Part shown: positions 34,986 to 44,374 of the stretch, piece after piece
Layout: every line of letters begins with the position of its first letter
Numbering within the stretch: position 1 is the stretch's first letter
From: Porogramme epimiltina
Lineage: Eukaryota; Basidiomycota; Agaricomycetes; Polyporales; Polyporaceae
DNA: 64,000 nucleotides
Reading direction: 5' to 3'
Assembly (NCBI GenBank): GCA_900155495.1
Contig: FTLJ01000434.1
Span: forward strand, 18,990 to 82,989
The notes under the pieces: model-generated
What the model was told of the DNA's origin: nothing
Databases searched by the model: none
Seen by the model: the letters and a program-made list of their open reading frames with translations, nothing else
Program-made: the position numbers and the translations under genes

Positions 34986-37900
34986 ATGGTGCGTAAACTT
35001 GCCATGTCATCTCGTATTGTCTTCTAATTTGATGTGAAGGGTGTTCCGGCCCTCTTTCGTTGGCTTAGTAGAAAGTACCCTAAAATCAGTTCGTCCCCCT
35101 CTTTTGCAGGTTGCTGCCCTCTCCTTACCCTCAGTATAGTCTCCCCCGTCATCGAGGCAGAAGAAGTCAAGATTCAGGATGCCGACGGAAACGACGTCGC
35201 TGTCCCAGTCAACATCACAGATCCGAATCCCAACGGTGCTGAGTTCGACAATCTCTACCTCGACATGAACGGAATTGTGAGCCAGTCCAACGTCTGACCT
35301 ATCACTGCGTTCTAATCTCATTTCAGGTCCACCCCTGTACACACCCAGACGGCAAGGTGAGGTGGCGCGCTCTTACTCTTTCGTTCTCTCGCTAATATTT
35401 GCTGTTACCAGCCCGCCCCCGAGACGGAGGAGGAGATGATGGTCGAGATTTTCAAGTACACTGAACGTGTTGTCAACATGGTCCGACCCCGTCGGCTGCT
35501 TTTCATGGCCATTGGTAAGCCCTATTCTACAAGTAGTAGCGCGTCACCTCACCCGGCCGCGTCTAACGTAGACGGCGTGGCTCCCCGCGCGAAGATGAAC
35601 CAACAACGTTCACGTCGTTTCCGTTCCTCTCAGGAGGCTAAGGAGAAGGAGGATGCGCGAAAGGAGTCAATTGCAATGTGGGAAGGTATGTTTTTGTTTG
35701 AGACCCCTATTCCCAGATCTCATTACAGTACTCCCTAGCTATGGGCAAAACTTTGACCGAGGACGAGAAGAACAAGAAAGCCTGGGATAGTAATGCCATC
35801 ACACCCGGTACTCCGTTTATGGATTTATTGGCGGCATCACTTCGGTACTGGGTAGTTTTGAAGATGAATACTGATCCAGGCTGGAAAGATGTATGTCTAA
35901 CTCGTCGTTCTTTGTGCATTGGCCTAACCTCCGCCCAGCTTCAAGTCATCATATCAGACGCCAGCGTCCCCGGTGAGGGCGAACACAAGATCATGGATTT
36001 TATTCGTCGTCAACGCACTAACCCTGGTCACGACGCGAACACTCGCCACGTCATTTATGGTCTGGTATGTATTCTATTCCCCAGATATGTCTTCTAGCTT
36101 TGACTAACCGGATGGTAGGATGCGGACCTCATCATGCTTTCTCTCGCTACTCACGAACCTCACTTCCGCGTCCTCCGAGAGGACGTCTTCCACCAAGAAG
36201 GAAGCCGCACAGCATGCCGCATTTGCGGACAAGAGGGGCACTATGCAGCGCAGTGTACCGGAACGAAGGCGGAAATAAAAAAGACTCCGCCGGAGAAGAA
36301 ACCGTTCATATGGCTCGATGTTGCAGTACTTCGAGAGTATCTCGAGGTAGAACTAAACGTGCCCCAGGTGCCGTTCCCGTTCAATTTTGAGCAGGCCATA
36401 GACGATTGGGTGCTTTTGATATTCTTCGTCGGAAACGACTTTTTACCTCATCTACCTTCCCTTGAGATTCGTGAAGGCGCGATTGACACTCTGCTAAAGA
36501 TTTGGCGGAGTGAGCTCCCGCGCATGGGTGGCTATATAACCAACCATGGCAAGCTCGAAATGTCGAGAGCCCAGATCATTCTTGAGGGACTGGCGAGGCG
36601 AGAGGACGACATTTTCCGGCGAAGGCGTGAAGGTGGGTCTATGCCTGCTTCGGTGTTCCTCCAAATCGATACTAAAGAGGTTGTGTAGCCGAGGAACGCC
36701 AGGATCAGAATGCGAAACGCCGCAAGATTGAGAAGGAGCTGGGGTCTAATGGTGGTTCTGTCGGACCTTCTTCATCCCTTAACCTCACTGCTGCCCCCAC
36801 TGCCCCCGGTTCTCTCCCTGCACGTCCCGACTTTGCCGCCAAGGCCGACAGTATAGGCCTAGGCGGTCCGAAGACCGCCGAAACCTCACTCTATGCCCCA
36901 ACTGCTGTTCAAGCCCTTGCAGGCTCGAACCGCGACGTCGTCGCGAACAGGGCCGCCATTCGTTTAGCGAATATGAGTGCGGCTGAGGTGCTCAAGGCCG
37001 AGATGGCCGCGCTCATACCTGTGAAAAAATCGTCACGATCGTCGACGACCACCTCTGTCCCCCCTGCTGCCTCCCCGAAATCGCCTGCCGTAAAGTCCCC
37101 GAGTGGCCCGATTCCACTGCCCATCACGAGTGCCGAGGATGTCGAGATCCCGGGTCTCGGCGGTCTGACGTCCGTGGCCTCGAGCAGCCACTCTGAGACG
37201 AACATGTCTGTCGAGCCCCCACCCGCCGCCGAGAACGGCACCGAAGTCGAACCTGCAGGCGATGGAGCGCCCGCCGGGACCGAGGATTCCTCTATGACTG
37301 ATGGGTCCGAGCCTCGAGGCGTAAAGCGCAGCATAGACGAGGCCGAAGACGAAGAAGCGGAGGATGCCGAGCCGTCAGGGCCCTCCGATGAGGAAGACGC
37401 TCCTGGGGATAAGTCGCTCGCCCTGAAGGTCAACCCTGACGGGACGGTAGAGCAAGAAGACACTGTGAAGTGGGTGTTATCATCTGCGCTGCGTGAGAGA
37501 TCGATCGTTGACCGATGTGTGCACAGGTTGTGGGAACCCGGATACAGGGAGCGGTATTACCGCCAGAAGTTTGGCGTTGAGTTCACCAATGCCGCTTTCA
37601 GGAAGCAGTGAGTCCTCTGCGCGCGGTATGTTCTCGGCAAGGCTGACCGCTTGCCGATACAGAGTCACTCGGTGCTATGTTGAGGGCATGTCATGGGTGC
37701 TGCAGTACTATTATCAAGGGGTATGTGAACTTCCATAGTCGCGTGCATTCGATCTAATGTGTACGTCACCAGACGCCCTCGTGGCAGTGGTACTATCCCT
37801 TCCACTTCGCGCCCTTCGCTGCAGATTTCGAAGATCTCGATAAGATGAACATCCAGTTCGAGATCGGTCAGCCATTCAAGCCCTTCGAGCAGCTCATGGG

Positions 37901-39283
37901 TGTATTCCCAGCCGCGAGGTAAATCTCCTGCCCCTCTCCTGCACCTTGCGCTCATCCATATTTCACAGTCGATGGCACATTCCCACAGTCTTCCATGATC
38001 TCATGACAGATGAGAAATCTCCTATCATTGACTTCTACCCCACTACATTCCAGATCGACATGAACGGCAAGCGTATGGCATGGCAGGGCGTCGCTCTGCT
38101 CCCCTTCATCGACGAGAGTAGGCTCTTAGAAGCAATGACACCCCGGTATCCGGGGCTCAACGACGACGAGAAGCGGCGGAACAAGTGGGGGAACAATGTG
38201 CTCTTCGTCTTCGAAGAAAACGCTCTTTATCCCTCCTTGGAAGCGTTGTATGGCAAGCGCAAGAAAGACGAGGTACGTCTTCCTTTCCCTATACCTAGCG
38301 ATATTCTCATGACCTTACGACACCTGTAGCCGATGCCGATCAATCCAAAGCTGAGCAAAGGCATCAGTGGATCGCTATTGCCCAACCCGGATTGCATTCC
38401 GGACTCGACGTTCCCCACTCCGGTCCCGACACAGAACATGCCTGACGTCAAGAACGATCGCTCCCTCAGCGCATTTTACTTCTTCCCGAAGCAGCTCTCT
38501 CCGCACCGCTCGGTGCTCCTCCCTGGCGTGCGCCGACCGAAGCCCATTCTCAGTTCAGCAGATCTCGAAAACGCCCGCCGGGCCGGCCAGGGCCGTGGAC
38601 GTGGTGGCGACCGGGGCAACCGGGGCAACGGCAGATGGGGCCAGGGCCGCGACTTCCAGAACGGCGGAAACGGCGGGGACTGGCAAAACGGCGGCGGAAA
38701 CCAGCCGCACCCTCAACAATTCGCGCCATACGGTAACGGCAGCGGTAATGGCGGTGGCTTCCCCCCGCCCTTCCAGGGACAGCGGGGGCGCGGGGGCGGA
38801 CAGCAAGGGTTCGGCGGCGGACGGAACCAGTACAACGACTTCGCCCCGCCGCCTCAACGTGGCCGAGGAGGCGCGCGGGGCGGCGGCGGATTCGGCGGGC
38901 CTCCTAACGGATACAGCAACGGGCCTGGTTCTCACGGTGGGTACGGTAATTCTGCCAACCAGGGAGGCTACGGTGGGGGAGCGCGAGGCGGGTATGGTGG
39001 CTACGGCGGAGGCGGCGGTGGCGGCGGTGGCTACGGTGGCGGCTACGGCAACCAGGGCGGCGGAGGCGGCTATAACCAGGGCGGCTACAACCAAGGTGGT
39101 GGCGGCAACGACTATGGCGGCTATGGAGGCAACAGCGGCTTCGGCGGTTATGGCGCTCCTCCACAGAATGGCTTTGCGCAGAACGCTCCCTACGGTGGTG
39201 GGTATGGCGGCGGCGGATCCTTTGGCGCACCAGCTAGAGGCGGCTACAACAACCGTGGACGAGGTCGCGGCGGTCGCTATTGA
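34986..39283 (+). CDS. RAT1: 5'-3' exoribonuclease 2 (RAT1/XRN2)
   Basis: Nuclear 5'-3' exonuclease acting in rRNA/snoRNA processing, RNA decay and torpedo termination of Pol II. The coding sequence begins with a one-codon exon: ATG 34986-34988, intron 34989-35039, then [16 protein letters not shown], which restores the universal MGVP start. Conserved XRN blocks follow: [53 protein letters not shown], a CCHC zinc knuckle [90 protein letters not shown] low-complexity insert lies near residues 540-800. The last ~240 residues are an RGG/GGY-rich tail (38577-39283). Multiple ~50-nt introns. The 3' end is the left boundary of the tandem duplication. Confidence 0.95.
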
Positions 39284-39716
39284 ACTGTACATTCTACGGT
39301 TCTCACGGATTGGGTCTATCTGTAGCACTACCTTATAATTCTTCTCCCTATTTATGCCTACCCACATGTACACCAGACTATGTACACACATAGCTAGTAC
39401 AGGATTGCGATCGAGTTCGACGTTGAGAACAGTATACACGAGCACACTCGACGTCGAGCGCAGTATGCATGGACACACATCATCGATGATGAGTCTTGAG
39501 TTACACGTCTCGAAGATATTTGCCAATACGTATACATAACTTGATGAGATATCGCGACAGTACAGCAACGGTTATTCGAAGACACTACGTGTGCATGAGA
39601 CCTGGGGCGCCGGATCTAGCATAGAAATACACCGGTACTTTGTAAACTTCTTTTTCCCTCTCAACGTTCATTTCCACTTCCTAAAACAGTCTGCTGTCGC
39701 GTCGGGAGGGCGCGGC
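39284..39716. other. Convergent intergenic RAT1 / gene X copy A
   Basis: 3' flanks of RAT1 and gene X. About 330 bases of it (39380-39710) are repeated, with changes, at ~44085-44370 as part of the tandem duplication. No gene seen. Confidence 0.5.
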
Positions 39717-42171
39717 TCACAAGCCCCGCTTATCCACGGGCGGGACGCACTGGAGGTACAGCGCGTACGTCCGCTCCGCCTCCTCCTGGAGGCGCTTGAT
39801 CTTCTTGTCGAGCTTGCGCTTGCGATGCTCATCTTTCTCCAGCTTGCGCTCGCGGCGGCGCGCCTCCGCTTCCTGGCGCGCGTACCGCTCGCCGTACCGC
39901 TCGCGGTCGCGCTCCCGCTCGCGGCGCTCGATCACTTCCTCGTCCGAGTCCTCGCTCTCAGACGGGTCCGACACGTCACCCTGGCCGAGCTCAGGGAGGT
40001 GCATGTCCACCGTGCCCGTGTAGTGGCCCGAGCGCCGCTCGCGGCCCTTGTACAGCGCCGCCTCGACGCCGCGCGGGTGGAAGAAGTAAGCGTTCCAGGC
40101 GTCGACGAGGTCCGCGATGACCGTTGAGCGCTTCGGCGGGCGGCCGTTCGCCGTCTGGTACTGGGGGAAGGGCAACTGGCCGGACCAGACCAGGCCGACA
40201 TCCTGCGTGAGGTCGAGAACGGTTTCAACAAAACACTTCAGAGAGGGGAGGGGAGGGGGGGACAGGTCGACGTACGGTCATGAGCCGGATCCAATCGTCG
40301 TGGTACACATCGTGCGGGACGAGCACCGCAGGCATGCGCGGCATGGCCTCCATGACCTCGTCCAGGTCGCCAATCTTGAACATCTCGAACTGCGTGTACT
40401 GGTGGGCGCGGTTCGGCGGGCGGCTGAAGCCCTCGGGCGGGGGCGGCGACTGCCCGGCCGCCGCCGCAGCCGTGACAGGGTCGAGCCCAGCGGCCATGAT
40501 GCGCGGGGACGCGTGCAAGCCGATGCCCCCCGCGCCGTAGGGAGCGGCGGCGCCGTACGGCGCGGTCGCGTTCACACCGCCGTAGATCGGGGGCGGGACA
40601 TTCGGGTTCGCGTAGATGCTCGTCGGGGGGAGCGGCGCGGCGCCGTACAGGCCCGGGCTGGGCTCATAGCGATTAAGGCCACCGCGCCTAGCCTGGCCCT
40701 CGAGGACGTAGCCTGCGGGGGACGTCCCTTCCGCACCACGGTAGGGGGAAGTGTCGCGCGGCGTGAGGGTACCGCCGTATGGCGACAGGCCTCCGGGCTG
40801 CAGGTAGGGCGAGATGGAGCGCGGGGTCGCATGGGCGTAAGGGGATACAGAGCGCGCACGGGACACCTGTTTGCGGTAGGGGGGGACATTGCCTTCGACG
40901 GGGCGGGGCTGAGAGAGCGTATGATACGCGGCAGCCCCCATCGTTACGGGGTAGTTTCCGCCAGGAGCGATGGCATAGGTTGAGGTCTGATTGTGCGTAG
41001 TGGAGTAGTTGCCGCCGGTCGACCGCTCGTCAGTGTCATAGGAGACGGGGCGAAGACGTGCACCGTCACGCCCACGCTCACGTTCGCGCCCGCGCTCACG
41101 CTCGCTGTCCCTCTCGCGGCGCTCGAGGTCGAGGTTCTCCATGCGGCGCTCGAGATCAGCGGCGGCGTACTTGTCATACTCACCAGGGTAGTTGCGGCCG
41201 TACCCATTTGACCTATGGGAAGGGTCCGGCCGATTGCGATCGCGGTAGTAGTCGTTGTCTTCACAACGCCTGTCCCTGTCGTGTCTGTCTGAAGCTCCGG
41301 ACGAGTCGTCCTTTCGGGGCCTGTATGCCTTATCTTTCCTGTGAACAGGACGTTAGAGAGGGCCCTGTAATAAGATGCCGTACTCTTCAAAATTGTACGG
41401 TATGGATGCATCCCATGAGGTTTAGAGCACAGTGAATGCGCCAGAGGTTTTAAACCCCCCCCCCACTGTCTATTGCAAGAAAAGATGCAAGAATGGATGT
41501 GCCACCACGAGTAACGGGAGACCGCTACTCTACCATATAGCACATAGCAGTCGCCATGCTATCCAACAAACACACCACCCACAAGAAGGCGGATGGTATC
41601 TTTCATGCCGCATATTTTTGGGAGCACAGCCGCACGAGCGAAACGAAACAGACGTACCATCTGTCGTCTCCCCGATGATTCGAGGCCGCGAAGTTCTGCA
41701 GCACGAGCGTCATCCTAACTGCACATGCCTAATCTGGACAAACAGGCCTCTTACAGAATCGGCTGGGGTCGCATTCACGGGCAGGATCGAGGTCGCCTCC
41801 GCAGGGATCCACTGGATGCCGTTCATGACGCCTTGCATCGTTTGGTAGCTACCGCACGCGCGCGCGAGGTCAGCATCAGGGCGCGGGGGAATGCGTACAG
41901 GGGGAACGCACAACACAGAGACCGCTCTAGAGGACGGGGGAGGGGTAGCGATCAGGACGTCTGATTACACGATCGGGACGCGAGGAGGACGGACGCACTT
42001 GAACGGGTGGTACACAACCTGCCCATCGGGCCCGGTCGTCGTCGTGTACGTTATGGCGCCCGGCTGGATGGTCGCGGCCTGCTGGAGGGTCATCTGCGGG
42101 AAGGGCGTCGTGCCGCCGTAGGGCGAGGCGTGACCCATGATGGGCAAGACGGGGGGGCCGTATGGATTCAT
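39717..42171 (-). CDS. Gene X copy A: Arg/Glu- and SPY-rich basidiomycete protein
   Basis: Unknown family. Five exons from ATG 42171: MNPYGPPVLPIMGHASPYGG and GAITYTTTTGPDGQVVYHPF / YQTMQGVMNGIQWIPAEATS / a 38-nt exon encoding NFAAS then R/D-rich residues / a long exon with an RDRD/RRERE charged region, LERRMENLDLERRERD, SPY-containing low complexity, then YTQFEMFKIGDLDEVMEAMP and VLVPHDVYHDDWIRLM / VGLVWSGQLPFPQYQT, RPPKRSTVIADLVDAWNAYF, a SESEDSDEE stretch and a basic coiled-coil (RRERERDRERYGERYARQEA). About 620 residues. All splice phases close, so it looks intact. The two globular parts (MFKIGDL...DDWIRLM and QTANGRPPKRSTVIADLVDA) are the best conserved with copy B; the middle lacks the repeat array of copy B. 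Confidence 0.75.
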
Positions 42172-42598
42172 GTCCGTCGGGGTTCGCGAGAAGACTGGAG
42201 TGTGGTAGACGGGGAAGGAGAAGGGGAGCTGGTGACCTGTGCTCGTGTAGGGCAGGAAGCGGTGAGAGCAAGGGACCACCGAGGGATTCTGAACGGGGCC
42301 TCACCGGGGTCGCAGAGCGTGATCTCTGGTATATATACCCCTTCCTCGCCCGCGCTCCCCCTGAGGAAAGATCCATTCGCCCCGTCCACCTGCAATGTGG
42401 TAGCTATCAGCTGCTTCTACCAAAGCTTATACCACGCACCCCAATACTCTCACGTACGTGCGCCCTCCCAGGCTCTTCAATCCACATAACGTCCGCAGCA
42501 TATGGTTCTCGGCGGCGTAAAAAAGGTCGGGGCGGGGAATAAAGGTATTAGGTGCGGTGAATACAGAGTACATCCAGTCCGTCCAGAGACAGCGCGCC
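42172..42598. promoter_or_regulatory. Gene X copy A promoter with TATA box
   Basis: A ggtatatatacccc element at 42328-42341 lies ~160 bases upstream of the ATG. The same element is kept in copy B. The rest is the 3' flank of the SEC22 pseudogene. Confidence 0.45.
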
Positions 42599-43203
42599 TC
42601 ATGAGAAACGCCACCAGATAAAAATGATAATGAGCAAGAGCACGCCGCCGAGGGATGCGTACTGCCGAATCATCGCTTGTATGTCGATATTCCGCGCTGC
42701 CCTGCGGTACTTCTCTGACTCGGACTGCAACGACGTCGACAGGTGCGACATCCCTGGGGGGTACATGAGCGCGGGCCCTGGAAAACGCGTGCGACTCGAG
42801 GGTGTGCGTACTGTCAAAGGAGTCTCCTCTCCACAGATGCTCCTCCATTTTCGTGTAACGTCTTGCAGTTCGTCACTGAGCTTGTCTCATGACTCGGAGT
42901 TCCTCGTGGTACGTGTGGGTTGGCACAGCCGGGTGGTCTTCGGCGCGATGGTGTCTGCCACACGGAGCGCACAGTTATACGGGGCACGTCACGGGGGCTC
43001 TGGGTTGCAAGCACTCACCGAACCCAACAAACGCGTACGGCTTCCGTACGCCGTCGATCTTAGCGCCATGAGTTGTCTAGAACTTTTTCGAGAGCTTGTT
43101 CTAGGTATGAGAATGCGAGTTTGCGAGGGTACGGCTTGGCTGCAATGACAAGGTAGATGACGTTCTTTGCAATGTAGTAGCTAGATAGTAGTATGTGAGC
43201 ATA
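42599..43203 (-). pseudogene. Truncated, frameshifted SEC22 copy
   Basis: Matches exons 3 to the end of the intact SEC22 at 47705-48585. The first part reads YYIAKNVIYLVIAAKPYPRK, then a one-base insertion relative to the intact copy shifts frame and brings a stop soon after (near 43073). The SNARE-motif exon has lost bases around 42850-42930. The transmembrane exon (MIMSKSTPP-strand opposite; minus strand IIIFIWWRFS, stop at 42599) is nearly perfect. The first exons are absent because the duplication breakpoint lies at ~43203, where it joins RAT1-like DNA. Confidence 0.85.
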
Positions 43204-43212
43204 CCACTCCGG

Positions 43213-44100
43213 CTCGGACAGGCTGGCTCCTCCCGGGCGGGCGCCGACCTAAGCCCATTCTCAGTGCATCGGGCCTCCAGAACGCCCGCCGGGAATGGCC
43301 AAGGCCGTGAACGTGGCGGGCACCACAACGGCCATGACAGCTGGTGCGATAGCAGGTGAAGCCAGAGCTGCGACTTCCAGAACAACGGGAACGCCGACGA
43401 CTGGCAAAACGGCCGCGGAAACTAGCCGTACCCACAATAGTTCGCGCCATACGGTAACGGCAGCGGTAATAACGGTGCCCCCCCTCCCCTTCCAGGGACA
43501 GTGTAGGTGCGGAGGCAGACAGAAAGGGTTCGGTGGTGAACAGAACCAGTACAACGACTTTGTGGCGCCTCCTCAACGTGGTCGAGGAGGCGTGCGCGGC
43601 GACGGAGGATTCAGAGGGCTTCTTAACGGATACAGCGTTTTACGGTCCTGAGCGGACCCTATAACGAATAAAGGAACGTATATTCGAATGGCGCGTCAGT
43701 GGGAACGCATACGATACGTAGGATGTGGGGAACTCACTTCAGCGTTGGCGGGAAGCGACAGCGAGGTTGGCGGCTTGAGAAGCTCTGGTATATGAGTTTC
43801 GTACCGTTTCTATCTAGATAAATCCGCCAAAAAGGAATTATCAAAGAAGCAGTAACTATTAGAAGTGGCACGGAACTGCAGCGGAATTGCGTGTTGCATA
43901 TGAATCACGTGAGACGCACGAGTCCAAAAGTCTGGCACTATTGATATTACAGCACCCAGCGTAGCAATGGGCCTGGTCCTCACAGTGTGTACAGCAACTC
44001 TGCCAACTAGGGAGGTTATGGCGGGGGAGCACAAGGTAGGTAGGGTGCACCAGCTAGAGGCAGCTATAACAACCGTGTGCGCACACTGTAGCTAGTACAG
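43213..44100 (+). pseudogene. RAT1 3'-tail relic
   Basis: Degenerate copy of the last part of RAT1. 43236-43640 follows RAT1 38530-38920 (RRPKPILSA, then RGG-rich DNA with stops and frame changes). 43955-44065 follows RAT1 38925-38990 and then jumps to 39228-39255 (deletion of ~240 bases of the GGY repeat). From 44085 it continues into the RAT1 3' flank. It has no promoter or catalytic part and is interrupted by a ~310-base insertion at 43638-43950. Confidence 0.85.
43638..43950. mobile_element. ~310-base insertion in the RAT1 relic, origin unknown
   Basis: This segment is absent from the intact RAT1, whose sequence is continuous across the two flanks (...tacagc / agcaa...gggcctgg). It begins near a small hairpin (ggtcc tgagc ggacc) and has no coding potential. 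Possible short duplicated bases (cagcg) flank it. It could be a non-autonomous element or filler DNA; I cannot identify it. Confidence 0.35.
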
Positions 44101-44374
44101 GATTGTGATCGAGTTCGACGCCGAGAGAAGTCCGAGTTTGAGTTCTATGTTACGAACATATTTGCCAATACGTATACATAACTTGATGAGATATTGCGAC
44201 AATACATGGTAGCAGCCGTACATCGAGAACACTACATGCGCATGAGACGTGGGGTGCCGGATCTAGCATAGACATACACCAGGAGCTTGTGAGACTTCTT
44301 TTTCCCTTCCAACCAATTTCAGCGTCCATTTTCACCCCTTAAGACAGTCCATAGTCGCGTCGAGAGCGCGGGGC

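Larger units (their letters stand above)
38508..43203. repeat. Tandem segmental duplication, copy A
   Basis: Left unit of a two-copy tandem duplication. It contains the real RAT1 3' end, gene X copy A and the 3' part of a broken SEC22. Every landmark recurs in the same order and orientation at ~43213-48310. The right edge is placed where SEC22-like sequence (ending near gtgagcat, ~43203) gives way to RAT1-like sequence. Confidence 0.85.

Noticed and set aside
38367..39338. Long plus-strand open frame in a second phase over the RAT1 tail
   Set aside because: Shadow of the same repeat; the RAT1 frame is supported by homology on both sides.
38555..39568. Long minus-strand open frame opposite the RAT1 tail
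   Set aside because: It is the complement of the GC-rich RGG/GGY repeat; Ala/Val-rich low complexity without splice or start logic.
42599..43203. Second functional SEC22
   Set aside because: Lacks the first exons, has a frameshift in the longin part and deletions in the SNARE motif.
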